From Bacillota bacterium (GTDB lineage Bacteria > Bacillota > Sulfobacillia > JAUYEG01): a DNA stretch of 48,820 bases. The stretch's first letter is position 1; each line of letters starts with the position of its first letter. Shown piece after piece: positions 15,139 to 23,358 of this stretch. A model generated the notes under the pieces. That model was not told the origin of the DNA, searched no databases, and saw only the letters and a program-made list of their open reading frames with translations. A program made the translations under genes and the position numbers. The stretch spans positions 1-48,820 of the forward strand of contig JAUYEG010000111.1 of assembly GCA_030691505.1 (NCBI GenBank), given 5' to 3'.

Positions 15139-16083
15139 TCAGTCGTTGCCCGCGCGCTTGCCGGAGATGGCCAGCATCCGTTCGAGAGCCGTGGCGGCCC
15201 GCACCCTGACCGGTTCGGGCACGGTTATCCGGGGCTCGAGCCGCTCCAGCGCCCAGGCCAGCTTGGGGAGGGTGGTCTTTTTCATATTGGGACAATACTG
15301 TTTCTTGGAGTTGGGCAGGTGGAACACCTTCTCCGGGTTTTGCCTCGTCAGCTGGTGGAGGATGCCCTGCTCGGTCCCGACGATGAACTCCCTGGCGGCG
15401 GAACCGCGGGCCAAGCGCAGCATACCGGAGGTTGACAACACGTGGTCCGCCAGCGCGACGACTTCGGGACGGCACTCGGGGTGCACCATGACCAGCGCAT
15501 CGGGGTGTTCGCGCCGGGCTCTGAGAACCTCGGCGGCGGTGATGTTGTCGTGGGTCGCGCAGAACCCGTCCCAGGCGATGACCTTCTTGTTGGTCTTGGT
15601 CCCGATGTAGTTGGCGAGGTTGCGGTCGGGCACAAACAACACCGTATCGCCGGGCACGGAATCCACCACCTGCACGGCATTGCGTGAGGTGCAGCATATG
15701 TCGCTCTCGGCCTTGACGGCCGCGGAGGAATTGACATAACAGACGACCGGTACTCCCGGAAGCTCGCGCTTCTTGGCTATGAGGTCCTCGGCCGTGACCA
15801 TGTCGGCCATCGGGCAGCCGGCCCGGAGCTCGGGCAGGAGCACAATCTTGTCCGGGCTCAGAATCGCCGCGCTCTCGGCCATGAAGTGAACGCCGCAGAA
15901 TACGATCACGCCGGCATCGGAGGCGGCAGCCTGCCGGCTGAGCCCAAGCGAATCGCCGACAAAATCGCCAAGGTCCTGGATTTCCGGGCGCTGGTACAGG
16001 TGCACCAGAATGACGGCCCCGTGTTTGCGCTTGAGTTCCAGTATGTGCCGTGACAGCTCAGCTTGCTGCGTATCTTGCGCCAC
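15139..16083 (-). CDS. nadA: Quinolinate synthase A
   Basis: Condenses iminoaspartate with dihydroxyacetone phosphate to quinolinate, using a [4Fe-4S] cluster. The three cluster cysteines are seen at about C90 (ELRAGCPMADM), C175 (WDGFCATHDNITAAE) and C264 (KKQYCPNMKK), with HPECRPEV also present. The 314-residue length is typical. The start is GTG at 16083 behind GGTGAGGGTT. It is the first gene of the nadABC-birA-coaX transcript, with a promoter 48-77 bases upstream. No NiaR/NrtR operator was recognised in the short leader. Confidence 0.96.
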   Translation of the reverse strand: MAQDTQQAELSRHILELKRKHGAVILVHLYQRPEIQDLGDFVGDSLGLSRQAAASDAGVIVFCGVHFMAESAAILSPDKIVLLPELRAGCPMADMVTAEDLIAKKRELPGVPVVCYVNSSAAVKAESDICCTSRNAVQVVDSVPGDTVLFVPDRNLANYIGTKTNKKVIAWDGFCATHDNITAAEVLRARREHPDALVMVHPECRPEVVALADHVLSTSGMLRLARGSAAREFIVGTEQGILHQLTRQNPEKVFHLPNSKKQYCPNMKKTTLPKLAWALERLEPRITVPEPVRVRAATALERMLAISGKRAGND

Positions 16084-16130
16084 TTCGAACCCTCACCCAT
16101 CCTCACCGGCCCCAGCCGTAGCTCACAGAG

Positions 16131-16160
16131 ATTCTACGCTTGCGGCAAAAAGGCTGTCAA
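16131..16160 (-). promoter_or_regulatory. Promoter of the nadABC operon
   Basis: On the minus strand TTGACA (16160-16155), an 18-base spacer and TAGAAT (16136-16131) predict a start near 16124 and a leader of about 40 bases. The -35 lies five bases beyond the fhs terminator hairpin. Confidence 0.75.
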
Positions 16161-16164
16161 CCAA

Positions 16165-16191
16165 GGGGGAGGGCCGCAGCGGCCCTCCCCC
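16165..16191 (-). terminator. Terminator hairpin of the fhs operon
   Basis: A perfect 12-pair stem (GGGGGAGGGCC plus G-C, three-base loop, GGCCCTCCCCC) lies 57 bases after the fhs stop. No U tract follows directly; U residues appear only in TTGGTTGACAG and CCTTTTTG further on. Strong pairing still suggests the 3' end of the long spoIIE-to-fhs gene run. Confidence 0.6.
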
Positions 16192-16247
16192 GACCAATAG
16201 CTGCTGCTGCTCCGCCCGCGCGCGGACGGTAAGTGCCGGCGTGCTGC

Positions 16248-17951
16248 CTAGAACAGCCCCAGAATCTTGCCCTCATCATCAAGATCAATCTTGGTGCCCG
16301 CCGGAATCGAGGGCAGCCCGGGCATCGTGCTCATCGTCCCCAGGAGCGGGTACAGGAAGCCGGCCCCGATGGAGGCCCGGATATCCCGGACGGGCACGCG
16401 GAACCCATGCGGCCGCCCCTTGAGCTGCGGATCGTGCGAGAGCGAGAGGTGCGTCTTGGCCATGCAGATCGGAAGCTTGTCGTATCCGAGCTTGGTGTAC
16501 ATCCGGATCCGCCGCTCCGCGAGCGCGTCGAAGTCAACGCCCTCAGCCCCGTAGACCTTGGTGGCGATGGTTTCGATCTTTTCCTTGATCGAGAGGTTGA
16601 GGTCGTAGAGGAAGCGCATCTCCGTCGGCTTTTCGGCTGCCCTGACGACGGCTTTGGCCAGTTCCTCGCCACCGGCGCCGCCCTTGGCCCAGACCTCGCT
16701 GAGCACGGCATCCTCCGCGCCGGCCTTGCGGGCCAGATCCCGGATAATCTCGATCTCGGCATCGTGGTCTGTCGAGAAGCGGTTGACTGCGACAACAACC
16801 GGAATGTTGTGCATGACCATATTCTCGATGTGCTTGGCGAGGTTCTCGCAGCCCCTGATGAGGGCTTCATCGTTGCGCTGTCCGACTGACTCGGGGAGGG
16901 GCTTGCCGGGCACAACCCGGAACGCGCCGCCATGCATCTTGAGCGCACGCACGGTCGCCACGACCACGGCTGTGTCGATCTTGAGCCCGCTTACCCGGCA
17001 CTTGATATTGATCATCTTCTCCGCGCCGATGTCCGCGCCGAAACCGCTCTCGGTCACCACGTAATCGCCCAGCTTGCAGGCAATCATGTCGGCGAGCACG
17101 GAGTTGTTGCCGTGAGCGATGTTGGCGAAGGGACCGGCGTGCACGAAGCAGGGCGTATGCTCGAGGGTCTGCAGGAGGTTGGGCTTGATTGCCTCCTTGA
17201 GCAGGACGGCCATGGCGCCAGCACACTTGAGGTCCTCGGCCGTGACGGGCTTGCCGGCGTGGGTGTAGGCCACGACGATCCGGCCCAGGCGCTCGCGCAG
17301 GTCCTTGAGGCTCGTCGTCAGCGCGAGGATCGCCATGACTTCCGAGGCGACGGCGATGTCGAAACCGGTCTGGCGGGGATATCCGTTGGCCTCGCCCCCG
17401 AGACCGACGACGATCTGCCGGAGAGCGCGGTCGCTGACATCCACGACACGCGGCCAGGTCACGGAGTGCGGATCGATATTCATCTCGTTACCATGGTGGA
17501 AATGGTTGTCCACGAATGCGGCGAGCAGGTTGTGGGCGAGGGCCACGGCATGTGTGTCGCCCGTGAAGTGGAGGTTAAACTCCTCCATCGGGATGACCTG
17601 CGAGTACCCGCCGCCAGCCGCGCCGCCCTTGATGCCGAAAACCGGGCCGAGCGACGGCTGCCTGATGCAGTTGATCGCCCGCTTCCCGATCCGGTTTAGC
17701 GCCAGGCCCAAGCCGATTGTCGTGACTGTCTTGCCTTCACCGAGGGGGGTCGGGGTTATGGCCGTCACGTCGATGTACTTGGCGGTGGGGCGGTCCCGCA
17801 GCCGCTCGAGAACGTCAAGGGTGATCTTGGCCTTGTACTTGCCGTAAAGCTCAACCTCGTCCTCTTCCAGGCCCATCTGCCTGGCAATGTCCATGATGGG
17901 CAGCATCTTGGTTTCCTGTGCTATCTCGATGTCGCTCTTCAAGTCCCTCAT
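16248..17951 (-). CDS. fhs: Formate-tetrahydrofolate ligase
   Basis: Joins formate to tetrahydrofolate with ATP; the reaction is reversible and can make ATP from 10-formyl-THF. The 567-residue chain matches the family (about 555-560). Visible are the P-loop TPLGEGKTVTTIGLGLAL (about residues 68-85), RQPSLGPVFGIKGGAAGGG, NLHFTGDTHA and GPFANIAHGNNS. Placed after hutI, it would receive the one-carbon unit released by histidine breakdown, or serve a Wood-Ljungdahl pathway. It is followed by a strong hairpin. The ATG has only a weak AGGGATGAGG-like upstream sequence. Confidence 0.97.
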   Translation of the reverse strand: MRDLKSDIEIAQETKMLPIMDIARQMGLEEDEVELYGKYKAKITLDVLERLRDRPTAKYIDVTAITPTPLGEGKTVTTIGLGLALNRIGKRAINCIRQPSLGPVFGIKGGAAGGGYSQVIPMEEFNLHFTGDTHAVALAHNLLAAFVDNHFHHGNEMNIDPHSVTWPRVVDVSDRALRQIVVGLGGEANGYPRQTGFDIAVASEVMAILALTTSLKDLRERLGRIVVAYTHAGKPVTAEDLKCAGAMAVLLKEAIKPNLLQTLEHTPCFVHAGPFANIAHGNNSVLADMIACKLGDYVVTESGFGADIGAEKMINIKCRVSGLKIDTAVVVATVRALKMHGGAFRVVPGKPLPESVGQRNDEALIRGCENLAKHIENMVMHNIPVVVAVNRFSTDHDAEIEIIRDLARKAGAEDAVLSEVWAKGGAGGEELAKAVVRAAEKPTEMRFLYDLNLSIKEKIETIATKVYGAEGVDFDALAERRIRMYTKLGYDKLPICMAKTHLSLSHDPQLKGRPHGFRVPVRDIRASIGAGFLYPLLGTMSTMPGLPSIPAGTKIDLDDEGKILGLF

Positions 17952-17997
17952 CCCTCCGCTCGATCAGTTGCCCGCGGCGCCGACAGGTGGCGCGGCC

Positions 17998-18222
17998 CTA
18001 GGGGTTGCACGATTTGAACGCAAGGAGCCCGAAGACCATGCCGATCAAACCAAACAACCAGGTCATGTAGGCGGGTGTCTGTTTGGGCCGGGTGCCGGCC
18101 CCCCGGGTCTCCGCTGCCGCCTCCTCTTGCCACTCCTTTTCCTCGGTCCAATCCTCATCCGATTCCTCGACCCATTCCTCCTCGGGACCCGCGCTCTCGG
18201 GTTTCCTACCTTTGTCAGTCAT
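17998..18222 (-). CDS. Small acidic single-pass membrane protein
   Basis: A 74-residue protein I do not recognise. Residues about 1-42 are strongly acidic (EEEWVEESDEDWTEEKEW), followed by a short basic/proline stretch and one hydrophobic segment (residues about 53-69, MTWLFGLIGMVFGLLAF) that ends in KSCNP. The N-terminal part would stay on one side of the membrane as a disordered acidic tail. It starts one base after the hutI stop and is followed 46 bases later by fhs, so it is expressed as part of that unit. Being in such a compact operon supports a real gene; database support could not be checked. Confidence 0.55.
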   Translation of the reverse strand: MTDKGRKPESAGPEEEWVEESDEDWTEEKEWQEEAAAETRGAGTRPKQTPAYMTWLFGLIGMVFGLLAFKSCNP

Positions 18223-18223
18223 A

Positions 18224-19561
18224 TCAAGACACCAGCCTTTCGCCGGCAGCCGGCGGCCCGCCCGGGCAATGCACCACGCGGCCGTCTTTAATCACCCATC
18301 TCACCAGGTTGCCGCCAAGCCGGTACGCTATGTCCTCGTAGCTTGGCACCCCAAAAATGGCCGCGTCCGCGCGCGCGCCCGGCACGAGGGTCCCCACCTG
18401 ACCGCCAAGCCCAACGGCTTGCGCCGCGTGCCTCGTCGCTCCAAGCATAGCCTCAACTGGAGGGAGTCCGAAAATGCGGCCCGCAAGGGCGATTGCGAGC
18501 TGTATCGACGCCGAGGGCGCCGTGCCGGGGTTGCAGTCAGTCCCCAGGGCGAGCTTGACGCCCTGCGCCCGCAACATCCGGGCCTGCCGGCGACAATGGC
18601 CGGCATCAACCTCATCCCCCAGCAGCGACAGGACGGTGATCGGCAGCAGCACCCCGATGGTTCCCGACCGCGCCATCGCCTGCGCTCCCGCCTCGGAGGC
18701 GAAGAGCAGGTGGTCGGCGGACACGGCGCCCAACTCCGCCGCCAACTCGGCGCCACCGCTCTGTGACATCTCGTCGGCGTGCATCTTGACCCCGAAACCC
18801 AGGGCGCGAGCCCGTGTCAGCACCCGCCGGGACTGCTCCACGGTGAACGCGCCAGGTTCACAGAATATGTCGCAAAATTCCGCAAGTGCAAATCGTTTCA
18901 CAGCTGGCAGCATTTCTTCCAGCACGACTTCTACATATCCGTCCGCGTTCCCTCTGTAGAGGGGCGGCACGGCGTGGGCGCCGAGAAAGGTGGGGACTAC
19001 GCGAGCGGCATGGGTCCGGCCGAGCTCGCCGGCCAGACGCAGCAGCCGCAGCTCAGCTTCGAGCTCCAGCCCGTAGCCGGATTTGGCCTCCACGGTGGTC
19101 GTGCCCCCGGCGAGCATCTCGTCGAGGATACCGCGTCCCGCGGCCAGGAGTTCCTGGTCGGTTGCCGCGGCGGTGGCGGCTACGGTGCTCAGAATGCCCC
19201 CGCCGGCGGCAAGGATCTCCAGGTAGGACGCGCCCCCGAGCCTCATTGAGTACTCGTGAGCCCGCCAGCCGCCAAAAGGCAGATGGGTGTGCGGGTCGAC
19301 CAGCCCGGGGACCACAATGCAACCCGACGCGTCGATGACCGTGGCGTCCGGCTCAGGGCCCAGCGCGCGGTCGGCAAGCGACTCCGGTCCGGCCCAAACC
19401 ACCCGCCCGCCCCGCATGGCCAGCGCTCCGCCACCGACGATCCCAAGCTGGGATGGATCCGCCGCGAGAAGGCCCCCTCCATCCGGCGGAATGACGCACA
19501 CCTGTGAAGCGCCTCTGATTACCAGGTCGCACGCGACCGGCGTTGCCGGGCCGCCGGTCAT
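18224..19561 (-). CDS. hutI: Imidazolonepropionase
   Basis: Hydrolyses 4-imidazolone-5-propionate to N-formimino-L-glutamate, the third step of histidine degradation. An amidohydrolase-superfamily metal enzyme: PGLVDPHTHLPFGGWRAHEY holds the first metal His pair, VKMHADEM and ADHLLF carry later ligands, and LALGTDCNPGTAPS holds the metal-binding Asp. The 445-residue length is slightly above the usual 400-420. The ATG at 19561 overlaps the ftcD stop (ATGA), so the two are translationally coupled. Confidence 0.95.
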   Translation of the reverse strand: MTGGPATPVACDLVIRGASQVCVIPPDGGGLLAADPSQLGIVGGGALAMRGGRVVWAGPESLADRALGPEPDATVIDASGCIVVPGLVDPHTHLPFGGWRAHEYSMRLGGASYLEILAAGGGILSTVAATAAATDQELLAAGRGILDEMLAGGTTTVEAKSGYGLELEAELRLLRLAGELGRTHAARVVPTFLGAHAVPPLYRGNADGYVEVVLEEMLPAVKRFALAEFCDIFCEPGAFTVEQSRRVLTRARALGFGVKMHADEMSQSGGAELAAELGAVSADHLLFASEAGAQAMARSGTIGVLLPITVLSLLGDEVDAGHCRRQARMLRAQGVKLALGTDCNPGTAPSASIQLAIALAGRIFGLPPVEAMLGATRHAAQAVGLGGQVGTLVPGARADAAIFGVPSYEDIAYRLGGNLVRWVIKDGRVVHCPGGPPAAGERLVS

Positions 19562-20466
19562 GGCCGCAGCCCCGCCGGATCCCTGGCCAGGCGGGCCTCG
19601 AGCACCTGGTCTGACAGACCGGGGCAATTGAGGGCCTCGGTGAGCGCCGAGGCGACGGCTTCGAGGGTCACCAGGCCGACGACCTCGGTGCGGGTAACGT
19701 GACCGCCGGCCTGTTCAGCCAGACGGCGCACCTCCGCGGCCGCCTTCCAGATCGAGGTAGTCCTGGTGTCAAGCAGATTCATGGAGACCTGGACCTGCCC
19801 GCCGGCCACCTCAAGACCTATGGCCTGTACTCGGGGCAGACCCCCCGACCGCTCGCGGACTGCCCGGGCGATCCCTTTGGCCTCGCTCACACCGAGCCCC
19901 CCGAGATAGACGTTAAACGCCACCATAGGCAGCCGGGCCCCGACCACGGTGGCCCCGGCCGTCGGGTGCATGCGTGAGGGACCGAAATCCGGCATCCGCT
20001 CAGGCAGCGCGATCTCACCCTTGAGGGCCTCGTACTGCCCGCGGCGGATGTCGGCCAGGTTGACACGCCCGGGGCGCACAGCCGCGGCCCCGTAGAGGTA
20101 GACCGGGATATCTAGCTCCGCGGCGATCCTGGCCCCGAGTTGCCGGGCGAGCAGCACGCACTCGTCGAGGCTTGTCCCAGCCACGGGCACAAAAGGGACG
20201 ACGTCCGTGGCGCCGATGCGCGGGTGGGAGCCGCTGTGCTTTTCCATCTCGATGAGGCCGGTTGCGACACGGGTGGCGGCCAGCGCCGCCTCCAGCGCCT
20301 CCTGGGCGGGCCCGACAAAGGTCAGCACGCACCGGTTGTGGTCCGGGTCCGCCTGGACATCCAGCAGCGACACCGCGTCCCGGCTCTTGACGGCCTGGGC
20401 CAGGGCGTCAATCACCACCCGGTCGCGCCCGGCGCTGAAATTGGGGACGCACTCGACAAGCCCCAC
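19558..20466 (-). CDS. ftcD: Glutamate formimidoyltransferase (single-domain)
   Basis: Moves the formimino group of formiminoglutamate to tetrahydrofolate, releasing glutamate. The 302 residues cover only the transferase half of eukaryotic FTCD: ECVPNFSAGRD at the N-terminus, EKHSGSHPRIGATDVVPFVP (catalytic His/Arg region) and VSMNLLDTRTTSIW. No cyclodeaminase domain is fused, and no fchA gene is in the window. The GTG at 20466 was chosen because GGAGGAGGT stands seven bases upstream; a GTG 18 bases earlier is possible. It overlaps hutI by four bases. Confidence 0.95.
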   Translation of the reverse strand: MGLVECVPNFSAGRDRVVIDALAQAVKSRDAVSLLDVQADPDHNRCVLTFVGPAQEALEAALAATRVATGLIEMEKHSGSHPRIGATDVVPFVPVAGTSLDECVLLARQLGARIAAELDIPVYLYGAAAVRPGRVNLADIRRGQYEALKGEIALPERMPDFGPSRMHPTAGATVVGARLPMVAFNVYLGGLGVSEAKGIARAVRERSGGLPRVQAIGLEVAGGQVQVSMNLLDTRTTSIWKAAAEVRRLAEQAGGHVTRTEVVGLVTLEAVASALTEALNCPGLSDQVLEARLARDPAGLRP

Positions 20467-20500
20467 GGGCCATACCTCCTCCACCTAACCGCGGACCCTG

Positions 20501-21592
20501 CTACCGAAACCACCATTTCAGACCTGGCAGCGCCCTGGGCACAAGACGCAGTAGTCGAAACCGGGCCTCGGTATTGACCACCAGATACAGCCGGCCCTGC
20601 TCATCAACCTTGCCGGGGGACAGCGTGTACGGCACGGCGTCTCCGGGCGCCGGCGGGGCGCGGAAGGGCGGCACCGTCGCGACCAAAACCGGATCGCCGC
20701 TCGCCGCGACCGCGAGTACCTCAGCGGCCTGCCCGTAGTCAAGCGCGACGTAAAAACGCCCCCGCGAGTCGCCGCCCAGCAGGACCGCCCGCCTGATCAT
20801 GCTTTCCCGGGAAATCTCCCGCGCCCACAGTGCCGCGCCCTGCGCGCTGATGACCTCCAGGCGGACCACAAAAGGTCCGCCCCGGAAGCTCAACGCGAGC
20901 GACCCACGCGAGCCCGTGCACAAATCGGCCGGAAGGACCGCCAAACCATCATCCGCCTGGAGCGGCCCGGCCGCGTCGGCGGCCAGGACGTACCGGACGA
21001 CCTCTGTTATCCGGCGTGCACCGGGGTCGTAGCGGACGACGCGGACCAACCCCTCACCGGGCGGCCATGCGGCCAGCAAAGCATAGAATCCTGCCTCGGG
21101 GTGACCGGCCAGATCGCAAAGGATCCAGCCGCCGGTGACGGCATCATCGGCCGCCAGGTCGACCCGGGCGGTCTCGGCGCCGCGCGCGTCAAGGCACATA
21201 ACCAGCGCCCGGGCAGTGTCGGCGACGTGGACCTGTCCTTTGCCGTCGAAGACCACCGCCGTCGCGGGGACGCCTGCCGCAGCACCTGCCTGCCAGCCTG
21301 CATACGGCTCGCCTTTCGCGTCAAACCGCAGCACCCGGCGGTTTGCGGTATCCGCGACCACGACAGACCCCCGGGCGTCGACATCGAAGCCGCACGGGCC
21401 CTGCAGCCGGCCCACGACGTCGGGCCCGCGCCCGAACTCCAGCGAGCCCGCGCCCCAGGGGCCCGACAGCACCTCAGACTCCGCGTAACTCACGGCGGCC
21501 GTGACCCGTACAAGGCCGAAACCCCAAAAGACGAGCAGCACCGCCAACAGCAAGAGCGGGCCTCGAAAGCGACGCAAGTTGATCAACCGCAC
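20501..21592 (-). CDS. Exported/membrane-anchored NHL-repeat beta-propeller protein
   Basis: A 363-residue protein. Residues about 12-33 (GPLLLLAVLLVFWGFGLVRV) form a signal anchor or uncleaved signal. The remainder has NHL-type blades, for example GPCGFDVDARGSVVVADTAN followed by RRVLRFDAKG, and VVFDGKGQVHVADTARALV. Such propellers usually bind proteins or ligands outside the membrane; no catalytic motif is seen. The GTG start follows GGGAGGGA. It lies between hutU and ftcD with gaps of about 35 bases, so it is co-transcribed with the histidine genes, which is unusual. Its role there is unknown; a sensor or cell-surface function is only a guess. Confidence 0.75.
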   Translation of the reverse strand: MRLINLRRFRGPLLLLAVLLVFWGFGLVRVTAAVSYAESEVLSGPWGAGSLEFGRGPDVVGRLQGPCGFDVDARGSVVVADTANRRVLRFDAKGEPYAGWQAGAAAGVPATAVVFDGKGQVHVADTARALVMCLDARGAETARVDLAADDAVTGGWILCDLAGHPEAGFYALLAAWPPGEGLVRVVRYDPGARRITEVVRYVLAADAAGPLQADDGLAVLPADLCTGSRGSLALSFRGGPFVVRLEVISAQGAALWAREISRESMIRRAVLLGGDSRGRFYVALDYGQAAEVLAVAASGDPVLVATVPPFRAPPAPGDAVPYTLSPGKVDEQGRLYLVVNTEARFRLLRLVPRALPGLKWWFR

Positions 21593-21629
21593 CGCGGGTC
21601 CCTCCCCGCCGAGGGCCGCGGGTCACGCG

Positions 21630-23276
21630 CTAGCGCGCCATCGGTACCTTGATGCCGTGATCGGCCGCTGCCTTGAGCGCCCGTTCGTACCCCGCGTCAG
21701 CATGGCGCAGGACACCCATGGCTGGATCGCAGGTGAGCACTCGCTCCAGGCGGACATCGGCTTCCCGCGTGCCGTCGGCCACTATGACCATGCCGGCGTG
21801 TATCGAATACCCGATGCCGACCCCTCCGCCGTGATGAACGGAGACCCAGGTCGCCCCTGAGGCCGTGTTGGCCAGGGCATTGAGAATCGGCCAGTCAGCG
21901 ATGGCGTCGCTGCCGTCCCGCATGCCTTCGGTTTCTCGGTTGGGGGAGGCCACCGAGCCGCTGTCGAGATGATCACGGCCGATAACGATGGGCGCACTGA
22001 CTTCGCCCGTGCGCACGAGTTCGTTAAAGAGCAGACCGGCGCGTGCCCGTTCACCGTATCCGAGCCAGCAGATGCGTGCCGGCAGGCCCTGGAACGGCAC
22101 CCTCTCCTGCGCCAGCCGGATCCAGCGGACCAGCGAATCGCGGTATCCGAACTCGCGCACGATCACCTCGTCGGTGCGCCGGATGTCCTCCGGATCACCC
22201 GACAGCGCGACCCACCGGAAAGGGCCCATCCCATCGCAAAAGAGCGGCCGGATGTACGCGGGAACGAAGCCCGGGTACGAGAAGGCCTCCTCGACGCCTG
22301 CCTTCCTCGCGCCTTCACGGAGGTTGTTCCCGTAGTCGAAAACGACGGCACCCCGCTTGGCGAATTCCAGCATCGCCCGCACCTGCACGGCCATGCTCTC
22401 GTAGGACCTGGCGACATAGGCCTGGGGATCTTTCCGGCGCAGCTCGGCGGTATCTGCCGCGGGCATGCCCGCCGGCACGTAGCCGTCAAGCGGATCGTGC
22501 GCCGAGGTCTGGTCAGTCACCACGTCAACTGCAAGACCCCGCAGAACCAGCTCGCTGTGCACCTCGGCGGCGTTGCCCAACAGCGCCACCGAGAGCGGGA
22601 GGCTTTTTTGCCGGGCATTTTCGACCAGACTAATAGCCTCGTCGAGGTCTGACGTGCTCTGATCGCAAAATCCCTGGTCCATGCGCCGCCGTATGCGAGC
22701 TTCGTCGACCTCCACCACGAGCGCCACGCCGCCGTTCATCGTCACCGAGAGCGGCTGAGCCCCGCCCATGCCGCCCAGCCCTGCCGTGAGCACGAGCCTT
22801 CCTGCCAGTGAACCGCCGAAATGCTGCCGGGCCAACTCCGCTAGGGTCTCGTACGTCCCCTGGATGATCCCCTGGGTGCCGATATAGATCCAGCTCCCGG
22901 CGGTCATCTGCCCGAACATGGTCAGCCCCATCGCCTCGAGCTTCCAGAACTCCTCCCACGTCGCCCAGGCCGGCACGAGCAGAGAGTTGGCGATCAGCAC
23001 GCGGGGCGCAAACGAGTGGGTGCGAAGCACCCCCACAGGCTTGCCGGACTGCACGAGCAATGTCTCGTCGCCCTCAAGCCCGGTGAGCGAGCGGATGATC
23101 GCGTCGTAGCTCGCCCAGTTGCGCGCCGCCTTGCCGCTGCCGCCGTAGACGATCAGCTCGTCGGGTCGCTCAGCCACTTCGGGATCCAGGTTGTTCATCA
23201 GCATCCGCATGGCCGCCTCCTGCGGCCATGCCTTGCACGTGAGCCGGGTTCCGCGCGGCGCGCGGATCGCCCGCAT
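21630..23276 (-). CDS. hutU: Urocanate hydratase
   Basis: Adds water to urocanate using tightly bound NAD+, giving imidazolonepropionate. The 548 residues match the family (about 550-560). Signatures include [16 protein letters not shown] with Met-Arg variation, [28 protein letters not shown] (NAD site), [16 protein letters not shown] with the conserved active-site Cys region, and [17 protein letters not shown]. The ATG follows GGGGGGAT. It is 82 bases downstream of hutH in the same direction. Confidence 0.97.
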   Translation of the reverse strand: MRAIRAPRGTRLTCKAWPQEAAMRMLMNNLDPEVAERPDELIVYGGSGKAARNWASYDAIIRSLTGLEGDETLLVQSGKPVGVLRTHSFAPRVLIANSLLVPAWATWEEFWKLEAMGLTMFGQMTAGSWIYIGTQGIIQGTYETLAELARQHFGGSLAGRLVLTAGLGGMGGAQPLSVTMNGGVALVVEVDEARIRRRMDQGFCDQSTSDLDEAISLVENARQKSLPLSVALLGNAAEVHSELVLRGLAVDVVTDQTSAHDPLDGYVPAGMPAADTAELRRKDPQAYVARSYESMAVQVRAMLEFAKRGAVVFDYGNNLREGARKAGVEEAFSYPGFVPAYIRPLFCDGMGPFRWVALSGDPEDIRRTDEVIVREFGYRDSLVRWIRLAQERVPFQGLPARICWLGYGERARAGLLFNELVRTGEVSAPIVIGRDHLDSGSVASPNRETEGMRDGSDAIADWPILNALANTASGATWVSVHHGGGVGIGYSIHAGMVIVADGTREADVRLERVLTCDPAMGVLRHADAGYERALKAAADHGIKVPMAR

Positions 23277-23358
23277 GGCTATCCCCCCTTCGGAGGTATA
23301 TTCGAGGCCGCCCGCCGCTCAGTACCGCGGTCCGGCGGTCCCAAGGCTCAGCCTGCCC

